Below are positions 1 to 9,633 of a DNA stretch of 51,512 nucleotides, in pieces. Source of the stretch: Lysobacteraceae bacterium (GTDB lineage: Bacteria > Pseudomonadota > Gammaproteobacteria > Xanthomonadales > Rhodanobacteraceae). How positions within the stretch are numbered: position 1 is the first letter of the stretch; each line of letters starts with the position of its first letter. The translations under genes and the position numbers were made by a program. The notes under the pieces are model-generated. The model saw only the letters and a list, made by a program, of their open reading frames with translations. It did no database searches and was not told the DNA's origin. The stretch covers positions 1 through 51,512 of the forward strand of contig JAGWPB010000011.1 of NCBI GenBank assembly GCA_028870665.1. Reading direction: 5' to 3'.

Positions 1-2805
1 GGCGAAGTCCACCATCATGATGGCGTTCTTCTTGACGATGCCGATCAGCAGCACGATGGCGATGATCGAGACCACCGACAGCTCGGTGTTGGTGATCAGC
101 AGCGCCAGCATGGCGCCGACGCCGGCGGCCGGAAGGGTGGACAGGATCGTGATCGGGTGGACCAGGTTTTCATACAGCATGCCGAGCACGATGTAGACCG
201 CCAGCAGGGCGCCGAGCAGCAGCAGCGGGGTGTTGCTTTGCTGCTCGGTGAAGCGGCGGAAGTCGCCGCCGAAGGCGCCGCGGATGTCGCCGGGCATGCG
301 CAGCGCCTGCATGATGCGGTTGATCGCGGTTACCGCCGTGGACATCGCCACGCCGGGTGCCAGGTTGAAGTTGAGAGTGATCACCGCGAGCTGGCCCTCG
401 TGATCGATCTCGGTCGGCGCCAGGCCGGGCTGCAGCGTGGCGACGGCCGTGATCGGCACCATGCCGCCGGAACCGGTCTTCACGAACACGTGCTTCAGCG
501 AAGCCGGCGACTCGGCCATGCCCGGCAGCGTGCTCAGCACCACCTGGTACTGGTTGAGGTCGGAATAGATGGTCGAGATCTGGCGCTGGCCGAAGGCGTT
601 GTAGAGCGCGCTGTCGATGGCGCCGATGCTGACGCCGAGGCGCGCGGCGGCAGTGCGGTTGATGTCCAGCGTCTCGCGCAGACCGGCGCCCTGCAGGCTG
701 GTGCTGACGTCGCGGAAGATCGACGACTTTTTCATCTGTGCCGCCAGCTTCGGCGCCCATTCCTCCAGCTCGGAGTAGGTGTCGGCCTTGATGTTGTAGC
801 TGTACTGGGTCTTGCTGTTGCCGCCGCCGGGTCCGCCGATGTCCTGCACCGGCCGCAGGTAGACGCTGATGCCCGGCACCACCGAGGTCTCGCGGCGCAG
901 CCGGTTCATCACGTCGAACGTCGACGAGTGCCGGCCCGCATCCAGCGGCTTGAGGTTGATCAGCATCTGGCCGGTGTTGCCGCTGCCGCTGCGCCAGCTG
1001 CCCAGCCGCGAGCCGACGCTGGCGACGGCCGGGTCGTCCTGCACGATCTTCGCCGCGCGCTGCTGCAGCTCCATCATCACCGCCGGCGAGGTGGTCGCGC
1101 TGGCCTCGGTGAAGGCCACCAGCGCGCCGGTGTCCTGCTGCGGGAAGAAGCCCTTGGGCACCACCACCATCAGCGCGATGGTCAGCGCCAGCAGGAGCAG
1201 CGGTTGCAGCGCGAAGGTACGCGGGTGCTGCAGCGCCCAGTCCAGCGCGCGTGCGTACGAGCGGCGCAGCCCGGCGTGGAAGGCCTCGATCTTGCGGCCC
1301 AGCCGCGATGTTTCGGCGGCCTCGTCATGGCGGCGCAGGAACTGCCCGCACAGCGCCGGCGTCAGCGTCAGCGACACCAGCGCCGAGATCACGATCGCCG
1401 CCACCAGGGTCACCGAGAACTCGCGAAACAGCATGCCGAAGAAGCCGCTCATGAACAGCAGCGGCGCGAACACCGCCACCAGCGAGGCGGTGATCGAGAC
1501 CACCGTGAAGCCGACCTCGCGGGTGCCGGCGAAAGCGGCCTGCATCGGGCGCATGCCCTGCTCGAGATGGCGGTGGATGTTCTCGATCACCACGATGGCA
1601 TCGTCGACGACGAAGCCGATCGCGATCACCAGCGCCATCAGCGAAAAATTGTCCAGCGTGTAGCCCAGCAGGTACATCACGACAAAGGCGCCGCAGACCG
1701 ACAGCGGCGCCGCCAGCGCGGCGATCAGGGTCGGCGCCCAGCGGCGCAGGAACAGCAGCATGGTCAGCACGACCAGGCCGAGGCTGATGAACAGCGTGAT
1801 CTGCACCTCGTCGACCGAGGCGCGAATGGTCGGTGTGCGGTCGAAGTAGGGCGTCAGGCGCACGCCGCCGGGCAGGATGGCGTCCAGCTCGGGCAGCATC
1901 GCGCGCACGCGATCGACGATCGCGATCACGTTGGCGTCGGACTGCTTGCGGATCATCAGCTGGATCGAGCGCCGGCCGTTGAACCAGGCGGCCTGGTAGG
2001 CGTCCTGCTGGCCGTCGTAGACATGGGCGATGTCGCGCAGTCGCACCGGCACGCCGCTGCGCACCGCGATCACGGTGTCGGCGAACTGCGCCGCGGTCGA
2101 CAGCGTGGTGTTGGCGGCGATCGCGATCTGCGAATGTCCGTCGGACAGATAGCCCTGCGGCGCGATCACGTTGGCCGCGACCAGCGCGTTGCGCACCTGA
2201 TCGCCGGTCAGGCCCATCGCCGCCATCGAACGCAGATTGAGGTCCACGCGCACCGCCGGCTTGGCGCCGCCGGCCACGTCGACCTGCGCCACCCCCGAGA
2301 TCTGCGACAGCCGCGGCGCCAGCGTGGTATCGGCGATGTTGTACAGCTGCGACAGCGGCTGGGTGTCGGAAGTCAGCGCCAGCACCAGCACCGGCGCGTT
2401 GTTGGGGTTGGCCTTGCGGTAGATCGGGGCGGTACGCAGGCTCGATGGCAGGTCGGGTGCGGCGGCGTTGATCGCCGCCTGCACATCGCGCGCGGTGTCG
2501 TCGATGTTGCGGCCGACGTCGAACAGCATGATCACGAAGCTGGAGCCTTCCGAGCTCGACGAGTTCATCTCGTCGATGCCGGCGATCTGGCCGAGATGGC
2601 GCTCCAGCGGTGCCGCCACGGTATTGGCCATGTTGCGCGCGTCCGCGCCGGGCACATTGGCCTCGACGAAGATCGCCGGAAACTCGAGATTGGGCAGCGG
2701 TCCGACGCCGAGCAGGCTGTAGGCGATCAGGCCCGCCACCAGCACGCCGACTGCGAGCAGCGAGGTGCCGACCGGGCGCCGGATGAAGGGCGCGGAGATG
2801 TTCAT
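1..2805 (-). CDS. mdtC: RND efflux pump inner-membrane subunit, MdtC-like (C-terminus beyond window)
   Basis: Second RND permease of an MdtABC-type proton-driven multidrug efflux pump. Reading the complement from the ATG at 2805, the protein begins MNISAPFIRRPVGTSLL, a typical RND N-terminus with TM1. The TM4 proton-relay pair occurs in GFVVDDAIVVIEN at about residues 395-407. The window edge cuts the gene after codon 935, just past the TM10 motif GIVKKNAIMMVDFA that carries the relay lysine, so roughly 90-100 residues are missing. The start ATG overlaps the stop of the upstream RND gene in ATGA, indicating translational coupling. The name rests on order (mdtA, then two RND genes) and similarity to MdtB/MdtC heterotrimers; the substrate is not predictable. 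Confidence 0.88.
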   Translation of the reverse strand, partial: MNISAPFIRRPVGTSLLAVGVLVAGLIAYSLLGVGPLPNLEFPAIFVEANVPGADARNMANTVAAPLERHLGQIAGIDEMNSSSSEGSSFVIMLFDVGRNIDDTARDVQAAINAAAPDLPSSLRTAPIYRKANPNNAPVLVLALTSDTQPLSQLYNIADTTLAPRLSQISGVAQVDVAGGAKPAVRVDLNLRSMAAMGLTGDQVRNALVAANVIAPQGYLSDGHSQIAIAANTTLSTAAQFADTVIAVRSGVPVRLRDIAHVYDGQQDAYQAAWFNGRRSIQLMIRKQSDANVIAIVDRVRAMLPELDAILPGGVRLTPYFDRTPTIRASVDEVQITLFISLGLVVLTMLLFLRRWAPTLIAALAAPLSVCGAFVVMYLLGYTLDNFSLMALVIAIGFVVDDAIVVIENIHRHLEQGMRPMQAAFAGTREVGFTVVSITASLVAVFAPLLFMSGFFGMLFREFSVTLVAAIVISALVSLTLTPALCGQFLRRHDEAAETSRLGRKIEAFHAGLRRSYARALDWALQHPRTFALQPLLLLALTIALMVVVPKGFFPQQDTGALVAFTEASATTSPAVMMELQQRAAKIVQDDPAVASVGSRLGSWRSGSGNTGQMLINLKPLDAGRHSSTFDVMNRLRRETSVVPGISVYLRPVQDIGGPGGGNSKTQYSYNIKADTYSELEEWAPKLAAQMKKSSIFRDVSTSLQGAGLRETLDINRTAAARLGVSIGAIDSALYNAFGQRQISTIYSDLNQYQVVLSTLPGMAESPASLKHVFVKTGSGGMVPITAVATLQPGLAPTEIDHEGQLAVITLNFNLAPGVAMSTAVTAINRIMQALRMPGDIRGAFGGDFRRFTEQQSNTPLLLLGALLAVYIVLGMLYENLVHPITILSTLPAAGVGAMLALLITNTELSVVSIIAIVLLIGIVKKNAIMMVDFA

Positions 2806-5800
2806 GCGGCGTCGGGCTCCGCGCTCCCGCTGCGGTGGATGCCGTGCGCGTGCAGCCACGCCGCGAACTGTTCCAGGTACAGATAGATCACCGGCGTGGT
2901 GTACAGCGTCACCAGCTGTGACAGCAGCAGGCCGCCGACGATGCTGACACCGAGCGGTCGGCGCAGCTCCGAGCCGATGCTGTTGCCCAGCGCCAGCGGC
3001 AGCGCGCCCAGCAGCGCCGCGGCGGTGGTCATCATGATCGGACGGAAGCGCAGCAGTGCGGCACGGTGGATCGCCTGCAACGGCGCCATGCCGTCGCGCT
3101 GGGCGACGATCGCGAAGTCCACCATCATGATCGCGTTCTTCTTGACGATGCCGATCAGCAGGATGATGCCGATGATGCCGTCGACCGACAGCGGCATGCC
3201 GAACACGATCAGCGCCAGCAGCGCGCCGACGCCGGCCGAAGGCAGCGTCGACAAAATCGTCAGCGGATGGATGTAGCTCTCGTAGAGCACGCCCAGCACG
3301 ATGTAGATCACCACGATTGCAGCCAGGATCAGCAGCACCTCGTCGGTCAGCGAGGCCGAGAACTCGGCTGCCGAGCCGATGAAGCCGGCGCGCAGCGAGG
3401 CGGGGAAGTCCATCTGCCGCTGGACGCGGGTGATCGCGTCCACCGCCTGCGACAGCGAATAGCCGCCGGCGACGTTGAACGAGATCACCACGGCGGGCAT
3501 CTGGTCGAAGTGGCTGACCACCAGCGGTGCCGAGGCCTGCCGCGCGCTGGCCAGCGTCGACAGCGGTACGGTGCCGCCGCCGCCGATGACGATGCCGGTA
3601 TTGGCCGCGCCGATGCCGGTCGGTGTCGACGAGTTGCTCGACGCCGCCTGGCCGAAGGTGGTGGCGTTGCTGCCGCTGAGCGCGCCGCTGGCGTTGGTGC
3701 GCACGGTCAGCTGATCGAGCAGGGCGGTGCCGCTGCGGAACTGCGGCGCCACCTCGAGGATCACGCGGTACTGGTTGAGCTCGGTAAAGATGGTCGAGAT
3801 CTGGCGCTGGCCGAAGGCGTCGTAAAGCGTGTCGTTGATGGTCTGCATCGGCACACCGAGGCGCGAGGCCGCGGCGCGGTCGATGTCGAGCTTCAGTTCG
3901 CGGCCGCGGTCGGCGAGGTTGCTGTCGACGTCGGCCAGTTGCGGCAGCTGCTTCAGCGCCGCCGCCATGCGCAGTGCGTAGCGGTTGAGTTCACTGCTGT
4001 CGAGATCGCGCAGCACGAACTGGTACTGAGTCGCCGCGACGCGGGTATCGAGGGTGACGTCCTGCACCGGCTTCAGGAACAGCGCCACCCCGGGAACGCC
4101 ACTTGCGCTTTGCTGCAGCCGCGTCAGCACGGCGGCCAGTCCCGGCCGGCTGCTGCGCGGTTTCAGCACGACGCTGAGCTGGCCCTGGTTGAGGGTCGGA
4201 TTGAGGCTGCCGACGCCGACGAAGGCGGCGACACCGGCCACATCGGGATCCTGGCGCAATGCGGCGGCCACGGCCTCGACGCGTCGCTTCATGGCCGGGA
4301 ACGCGATGCTCTGGTCGGCCTCGACCACGCCGGTGATCAGCCCGGTGTCCTGGTCCGGCAGCAGGCTCTTCGGAATCCAGACATACAGCGCCACGGTCAC
4401 CACCACGCTGGCGGCGAATACCGCCATCACCAGCGGACGATGCTCAAGCACCCATTCGAGACTGCGTCCGTAAGCCTCCGCCATGCGTGCATAGAAGCCG
4501 CGCGAAGCGGCCTGTGGCTGCTCATGCGCCGGCAGTGCGCCGGGCTTGAGCAGATACGCGCACATCATCGGCGTCAGCGTCAGCGAGATCAGCGCCGACA
4601 GCGACACCGCGATCGTCAGCACCCAGGCAAACTCGTGGAACAGCCGGCCGGTGACGCCCGGCATCAGCAGCAGCGGCAGGAACACCGCGATCAGCGACAC
4701 CGTCAGCGACAGGATGGTGAAGCCGATCTCCTTGGAACCGATCTCGGCCGCCTCGCGCGGTTGCCGGCCCTGCTCGATGTAGCGGACGATGTTCTCGATC
4801 ATCACGATGGCGTCGTCGACGACGAAGCCGGTGGCGACGGTCAGCGCCATCAGCGAGAGGTTGTCCAGCGAAAAGCCGGCGAACGCCATCACCCCGAAGG
4901 TACCGACCAGCGACAGCGGCACCGCCACGCTGGGGATCACGGTCGCCCACAGCCGGCGCAGGAACACGAAGATCACCGCGACGACCAGGATCACCGCCAA
5001 CATCAGCGTGAACTCGACATCGGCGACCGAGGCGCGGATCGTCTCGGTGCGATCGGAGAACACCGTCAGGGTGACGCCGGCCGGCAGCACCGCGCGCAGC
5101 GCGGGCAGTTCGGCGCGGATCTGCGCCACCGTCTGCACGATATTGGCACTGGGCTGGCGGCGGATGTCGAGCAGCACCGCCGGCTTGCCGTTGGCCCAGG
5201 CGGCGACCTGGTCGTTCTCGACGCCGTCGATGACGCTGGCCACGTCCGACAGGCGCACCGGCGCGCCCTTGTTGTAGCTGATGATCAGGTCGCGATAGGC
5301 CTGCGCATCCGGCAGCTGGTCGTTGGCGCCGATGCTGAAGCTCTGCTCGCTGCCGTTGAGGCTGCCCTTGGGCGCGTTGACGTTGGCCTGGGTGATCGCG
5401 CTGCGCACGTCTTCCAGAGTCAGGCCGAGATTGGCCAGCGCCGCCGGATTGACCTGGATGCGCACCGCCGGTTTGACGTTGCCGGCGACGCTGACCAGGC
5501 CGACGCCGCTGATCTGCGACAGTTTCTGCGCCAGGATGCTGTCAGCGTAGTTGGTGACGTCACGCACCGGCAGCGTGGCGGAGGTCAGCGCCAGGGTCAG
5601 GATCGGCGCGTCGGCGGGGTTGACCTTGTTGTAGACCGGCGGATACGGCAGGTTGGCCGGCAGCGAACCGCGCGCGGCGCTGATGCCGGCCTGCACGTCC
5701 TGCGCGGCATCCTCGATGTTGCGGCTCTGCACGAACTGCAGGGTGATCACCGACAGCCCCTGCGAGCTTTCCGAACTCATCATCGCCAGTCCGGCGATCT

Positions 5801-6017
5801 CGCCGAACTGGCGTTCCAGCGGCGTGGTCACCAGGCGCGCCATGGTCGAGGGGCTGGCGCCCGGATACTGCGTGACCACCTGCAGGCTGGGTGCCTCGAT
5901 GTTGGGCAGCGCCGACACCGGCAGCGTGCGGTAGCCGAGAATGCCGAACAGCAGCAACGCCGTCATCAGCAGCGAGGTGGCGATGGGGCGACGGATGAAC
6001 AGCGATGAAAATCCCAC
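2802..6017 (-). CDS. mdtB: RND efflux pump inner-membrane subunit, MdtB-like
   Basis: A 1071-residue RND permease, the first of two in the operon. The N-terminus MGFSSLFIRRPIATSLL forms TM1; the TM4 motif FVVDDAIVMIEN places the proton-relay aspartates at 401-402, and TM10 GIVKKNAIMMVDFA has lysines at 959-960. Two periplasmic loops (about 30-330 and 550-880) match the porter domains. It is somewhat longer than the usual ~1040 residues because of a Ser/Thr/Asn/Gly-rich stretch at about residues 773-816 (genomic 3570-3701). It lies 30 bp after mdtA and overlaps the next RND gene by 4 bp. It is expected to work as an MdtB/MdtC heterotrimer with MdtA and an outer-membrane channel not encoded here. 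Confidence 0.9.
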   Translation of the reverse strand: MGFSSLFIRRPIATSLLMTALLLFGILGYRTLPVSALPNIEAPSLQVVTQYPGASPSTMARLVTTPLERQFGEIAGLAMMSSESSQGLSVITLQFVQSRNIEDAAQDVQAGISAARGSLPANLPYPPVYNKVNPADAPILTLALTSATLPVRDVTNYADSILAQKLSQISGVGLVSVAGNVKPAVRIQVNPAALANLGLTLEDVRSAITQANVNAPKGSLNGSEQSFSIGANDQLPDAQAYRDLIISYNKGAPVRLSDVASVIDGVENDQVAAWANGKPAVLLDIRRQPSANIVQTVAQIRAELPALRAVLPAGVTLTVFSDRTETIRASVADVEFTLMLAVILVVAVIFVFLRRLWATVIPSVAVPLSLVGTFGVMAFAGFSLDNLSLMALTVATGFVVDDAIVMIENIVRYIEQGRQPREAAEIGSKEIGFTILSLTVSLIAVFLPLLLMPGVTGRLFHEFAWVLTIAVSLSALISLTLTPMMCAYLLKPGALPAHEQPQAASRGFYARMAEAYGRSLEWVLEHRPLVMAVFAASVVVTVALYVWIPKSLLPDQDTGLITGVVEADQSIAFPAMKRRVEAVAAALRQDPDVAGVAAFVGVGSLNPTLNQGQLSVVLKPRSSRPGLAAVLTRLQQSASGVPGVALFLKPVQDVTLDTRVAATQYQFVLRDLDSSELNRYALRMAAALKQLPQLADVDSNLADRGRELKLDIDRAAASRLGVPMQTINDTLYDAFGQRQISTIFTELNQYRVILEVAPQFRSGTALLDQLTVRTNASGALSGSNATTFGQAASSNSSTPTGIGAANTGIVIGGGGTVPLSTLASARQASAPLVVSHFDQMPAVVISFNVAGGYSLSQAVDAITRVQRQMDFPASLRAGFIGSAAEFSASLTDEVLLILAAIVVIYIVLGVLYESYIHPLTILSTLPSAGVGALLALIVFGMPLSVDGIIGIILLIGIVKKNAIMMVDFAIVAQRDGMAPLQAIHRAALLRFRPIMMTTAAALLGALPLALGNSIGSELRRPLGVSIVGGLLLSQLVTLYTTPVIYLYLEQFAAWLHAHGIHRSGSAEPDAA

Positions 6018-6047
6018 GCGCGAGTCCTTGTGGCGATGCCTGATCGG

Positions 6048-7223
6048 TTAGCCGCCGCCGCGCCTGCCCTGAGCCGCGGCAGCGGTCGGCACCGGCGGCA
6101 CCTGGCCGGGCGCCAGCGGGATCACCTTGCTGCCGGGCTTGAGGCGGAACTGGCCTTCGGTGACCACGCGCTCGCCGGCCTGCACGCCCTTCGCGATCAC
6201 GACGGCGCTGCTGCCGACCTCGCCGCCGGTGGTCACTGCGCGCATGGCCACCGTCCGGTCCGGTTGCACGACGAACACGTAGTCGCCGTTCGGCCCGCGC
6301 TGCACCGCCTGCGCCGGCACCACCAGGCCGCCGTTGACCGTGCTCAGCAGCATGCGCACGTTGACGAACTGGCCGGGCCAGAGACTGTTTTCGGTATTGG
6401 CGAACTCGGCCTTGAGCTTGAAGCTGCCGGTGGTCGGATCGATCTGGTTGTCGACCACCTTGAGCGTGCCGTTGGCGATCACGTGGTTGTCGGTGCGGTC
6501 GAGCGCGGCGACATCCAGTGCATTCTTCGCGAACGCCGCGCGCACGCCGTCGAGGTTCTGCTGCGGCAGGCTGAAGATCACGCTGATCGGATGGATCTGC
6601 GTCAGCACCACCAGGCCGCCGGTGGTGCCGGGTCCGACGATGTTGCCGACATCGACCTGGCGCAGGCCGGCGACGCCGTCGATCGGCGCGCGGATGCTGG
6701 TGTAGCCGAGCTGCACGCGCGCGCTGTCCACCGCCGCCCGGTCCGCGGCCACCGCCGCCTGATACTGGTGCACGGTCTGCTGCTGCGCCTGCAAGGTTTG
6801 CGCCGCCACGAACTGCTGCCTGGACAAGCCCTCATAGCTGTGCAGCGTGTACTGCGCGGCGCTCAGCAGCGCGGCGTCCTGCTGCTGTTTGCCGATCGCC
6901 TGCTCGAGCGCGGCCTGGAAGGTGCGCGGATCGATCTGCGCGATCAGGTCGCCCTTCTTCAGTTCGTGGCCCTCGCGGAATCCGATCGATACCAGCTGAC
7001 CGCTGACCTGCGGCACCACGGTGACGGTATTGAGCGCCTGCACGGTGCCCAGCGCGGTCAGATAGACCGGAACGTTCTCGCGCCGTACCGGTACCACCGT
7101 GACCGGGATGGGCGCCTCGTCCGTCGCTCGCGACGTGCTGCCGGCGCGATGCGTCAGGCGCCAGCCGATCACCCCCACCAGCGCCACGACGACGATGATC
7201 ACGATCCACTTTGTGCGTGACAT
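6048..7223 (-). CDS. mdtA: RND efflux membrane-fusion (periplasmic adaptor) protein, MdtA-like
   Basis: A 391-residue periplasmic adaptor linking the RND permeases to an outer-membrane channel. Residues ~5-22 form an N-terminal membrane anchor or uncleaved signal (WIVIIVVVALVGVIGW). Then come a lipoyl half (about 60-105, GTVQALNTVTVVPQVSGQL), an alpha-hairpin (about 110-175), the second lipoyl half (SIRAPIDGVAGLRQVDVG) and beta-barrel/membrane-proximal domains. The C-terminus is Gly/Arg rich. It is the first gene of the operon; GGGAAG lies about 8 bases before the ATG. The 210 bp upstream (7224-7433) hold no gene and no regulator adjoins, unlike E. coli where BaeSR lies behind the operon. Confidence 0.9.
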   Translation of the reverse strand: MSRTKWIVIIVVVALVGVIGWRLTHRAGSTSRATDEAPIPVTVVPVRRENVPVYLTALGTVQALNTVTVVPQVSGQLVSIGFREGHELKKGDLIAQIDPRTFQAALEQAIGKQQQDAALLSAAQYTLHSYEGLSRQQFVAAQTLQAQQQTVHQYQAAVAADRAAVDSARVQLGYTSIRAPIDGVAGLRQVDVGNIVGPGTTGGLVVLTQIHPISVIFSLPQQNLDGVRAAFAKNALDVAALDRTDNHVIANGTLKVVDNQIDPTTGSFKLKAEFANTENSLWPGQFVNVRMLLSTVNGGLVVPAQAVQRGPNGDYVFVVQPDRTVAMRAVTTGGEVGSSAVVIAKGVQAGERVVTEGQFRLKPGSKVIPLAPGQVPPVPTAAAAQGRRGGG

Positions 7224-7433
7224 GCGGTTCTTCCCGACAATCGATGAATGCTGCGGCGCCGGCTTGCGACGGCAGCGTGGGTGGCGAGCGCTAGTGTTTC
7301 ATAGACGCGTGAAGGCGCGCAGGGTTCATTGCCCCTGTCGAAGGTCATGTTGCCCGCTGCCGCCGCGGCGGGACGTCACGCCCGATGCGCAGACGTAACG
7401 GGATGTAATGAAGGCGTCGCGGACCGCGCTGCG

Positions 7434-8663
7434 CTACAGCCGGCGTGACTGGTCCGCCAGCAGCAGCTCGGCGGGCCATGCGACCGCCTCCAGTCCGCGC
7501 GCCAGCAGCAGCGCCTGGAAACGTTCACCCATCGCACCCGGCAGGGTCAGCTGCTTGACCTCCTGCGCCAGCCGGTAGCGCGTGTTCTCGTCCGCCGCCG
7601 CCGCATGCGCGGTCTCGAAGATCTGCGGCAAGCCGCTCGCGATCAGCAATTGCGCCTGCGGCAGATAGCCGGCGACGCCGAAGCCCGCGCCGTTGCCGGC
7701 CTCGGCCAGCGCGGTGAAGTCGACCGATGCGGTCAGGTCCTGCAGCCCCGGCCAGCGCAGCACGTCGGCGTGCGCGCGATGGCGATAGTGCGCCTGCAGG
7801 GTGCCGTCGCGACGCTCGGGCAGGTAGTACTCGCGACGCGGGAAGCCGTAATCGCAGAACAGCATCAGCCCGACCTCGAGCGTGCCGGCGATCGCCTGCA
7901 TCCAGTAGGGCAGCTGCGGCAGCAGCTCGGAGCGGTAGCCGTCGGCGAAGGGCTCTCCGAGGTCACGCTCGATGTGGCGCACGGCTGCGCTGACCAGTGC
8001 ATCGGCGGGACGGTCGGTGCGCAGGAAGCGGCCATCGCCACCGAGCGCGACATGCTCCTCGCAGACTTCGCCGTGGCGCAGGGTGAAGCGCGTCGCCGGC
8101 AGCGCATCGATCACCTCGTTGGCGAACAGCACGCCGTGCCAGGGTGTTTCCGGCGGTCCTCCGATCCAGTCCACGCGCGCTGCCAGCGGCGCCGGCAGGG
8201 CGGCGATGCGCGCGCGTTGGCGCTCGCGCAAGTCGGCGCTGGGTTCGAGGATCCGATACCGCGCCGGCAGCGCGTCGAGCTCGGCCAGCGCCTGCAGCAC
8301 GTCGGCGGCGAAGGCGCCGCTGCCGCCACCCAGTTCGAGGATGCCGGCCTGCACGCCGAGGCTCGGCAACAGCGGTGCCAGCACGCGCGCGATGCAGCGC
8401 GCGAACAGCGGGCCTAATTCGGGCGCGGTGATGAAATCCCCCGCCGGACCGAACTTGGCGGCGCCGGCGCTGTAGTAGCCCAGTCCCGGCGCATACAGGC
8501 ATTGCTGCATGAATTCGGAAAACGGCATCGCGCCGCGTGCGGCGATGCGCTCGCGCAGGCGCGTCCGCAGCCGCTCGGAATGGGCGAGCGCGTCGGTGTC
8601 GGGATCAGGCAACGACAGGTGCACGGCGGCAGCCTCGGGGCGGGGGCGCCGCCGGAAGCGCAA
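7434..8663 (-). CDS. MidA-family (NDUFAF7-type) SAM-dependent protein arginine methyltransferase
   Basis: A 409-residue class I methyltransferase of the MidA/NDUFAF7 (DUF185) family. The human and Dictyostelium members methylate an arginine of complex I subunit NDUFS2; the bacterial role is unproven. Diagnostic segments are MPFSEFMQQCLYAPGLGYY (about 46-64), then GDFITAPELGPLFAR, then the SAM-binding loop ILELGGGSGAF, and FANEVIDALP further on. The first ~13 residues (MRFRRRPRPEAAA) are Arg/Ala rich and look non-conserved; a GTG at residue 14 (8624) may be the true start. It lies 43 bp after the membrane-protein gene on the same strand. Family assignment is strong; the exact start is not. Confidence 0.85.
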   Translation of the reverse strand: MRFRRRPRPEAAAVHLSLPDPDTDALAHSERLRTRLRERIAARGAMPFSEFMQQCLYAPGLGYYSAGAAKFGPAGDFITAPELGPLFARCIARVLAPLLPSLGVQAGILELGGGSGAFAADVLQALAELDALPARYRILEPSADLRERQRARIAALPAPLAARVDWIGGPPETPWHGVLFANEVIDALPATRFTLRHGEVCEEHVALGGDGRFLRTDRPADALVSAAVRHIERDLGEPFADGYRSELLPQLPYWMQAIAGTLEVGLMLFCDYGFPRREYYLPERRDGTLQAHYRHRAHADVLRWPGLQDLTASVDFTALAEAGNGAGFGVAGYLPQAQLLIASGLPQIFETAHAAAADENTRYRLAQEVKQLTLPGAMGERFQALLLARGLEAVAWPAELLLADQSRRL

Positions 8664-8705
8664 GCATAAGGCGGACGCGGCGCTGCTGGAGCGCCGCGTC
8701 GTCGC

Positions 8706-9566
8706 TCAGGCCTTGACGCGGAACGCCTGTCCCAGCAGCGCCGGGTCGAATCCGGTACCGGCATCGCCGCCGGTGGCGTAGCGATACAGCGCGGCGGCGT
8801 AGATACCCTGCAGCGCGCTCTGCACCAGCGCCAGCAGAACGATTGCCAGTACGACCGCCGCCGCCACCAGCGCCATCAGGAGCGCCGAATGGGCGGCGAC
8901 CGCCAGCGCCAGCACGCCGACCCCGGCCAGCATCAGCGCCATGAACAGCAGGCCGAAGGCGATGCCCATGCCGGCATTGCCGATCAGGTTTTCGCCCCAG
9001 GTGCGGCGCAGCAGGGTGGCGCTCTCCTTGACGGCCGTCACCGGGTCGACATCGGTCGCGGCCAGCACCGGCACCACCAGGAAGGTGGCGACCGTCCAGG
9101 CGACGCCCAGCAGGCCGATGATCCAGCGGCCGATGAAGCCGGCGCGCTGCTCCAGCGCCCGCAGCAGCATGCCGACGGTGGCGGCGATCAGGGCATAGCC
9201 GAGGATCGCCGGCAGCCGGCCCCAGGCCAGGCGCAGGCCGTCGCCGAGCGTGGGGTTGTCGCCGTCCAGGCGCATCATCGCGGCGCCCACCAGCGCGGTG
9301 TTGAAGAAGAAGATCACGGTGTACTGGCAGAGATAAAACAGGAACAGCATCGCGTAGTCGCCAGCGGCCAGGCCTGCATGCGTGCCGGCGACTTCGCGCA
9401 GATGCAGCATGCCGCCCGCCGCCAGGAACGGCAGCGCGAAGCTGGCGAGTACCAGCAGCGTGGCCAGGCCCGACAGCAGCGGAAACACCAGCAGTTCGCG
9501 ATCGCTCTTGAGCACCGCGGCACTTGCCTTGACCAGCGACCAGCTGGTCGCGAATTTGCCTGCCAT
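8706..9566 (-). CDS. Conserved multi-pass membrane protein, DUF6159-like
   Basis: A 286-residue membrane protein with about six hydrophobic segments (for example LLVFPLLSGLATLLVLASFA, YAMLFLFYLCQYTVIFFF, and two near the C-terminus). The opening MAGKFATSWSLVKASAAVLK followed by DRELLVFPLLSG is typical of a conserved family of unknown function (DUF6159, from memory). An ATG at 9605 would add 13 residues, but the ATG at 9566 has GGGGAA 6 bases upstream and gives the family-like N-terminus. It lies between folK and the MidA-like gene on the same strand. A WGENLIGNAG segment sits between the central and C-terminal hydrophobic blocks. No enzymatic motif is visible, so function is unknown. Confidence 0.75.
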   Translation of the reverse strand: MAGKFATSWSLVKASAAVLKSDRELLVFPLLSGLATLLVLASFALPFLAAGGMLHLREVAGTHAGLAAGDYAMLFLFYLCQYTVIFFFNTALVGAAMMRLDGDNPTLGDGLRLAWGRLPAILGYALIAATVGMLLRALEQRAGFIGRWIIGLLGVAWTVATFLVVPVLAATDVDPVTAVKESATLLRRTWGENLIGNAGMGIAFGLLFMALMLAGVGVLALAVAAHSALLMALVAAAVVLAIVLLALVQSALQGIYAAALYRYATGGDAGTGFDPALLGQAFRVKA

Positions 9567-9633
9567 GATCGTTCCCCGGTCGGATGGACGGGGCTTTTCT
9601 AGCATCCCGCCGCGCCGATCGCCAGAGGCGGGG

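Noticed and set aside
157..2886. 909-codon open frame on the plus strand opposite mdtC
   Set aside because: Product is Arg/His/Gln/Ala rich with no domains; it is the antisense shadow of a GC-rich RND gene that has clear motifs.
3066..6008. 980-codon plus-strand frame opposite mdtB
   Set aside because: Same antisense artefact; low-complexity charged product.
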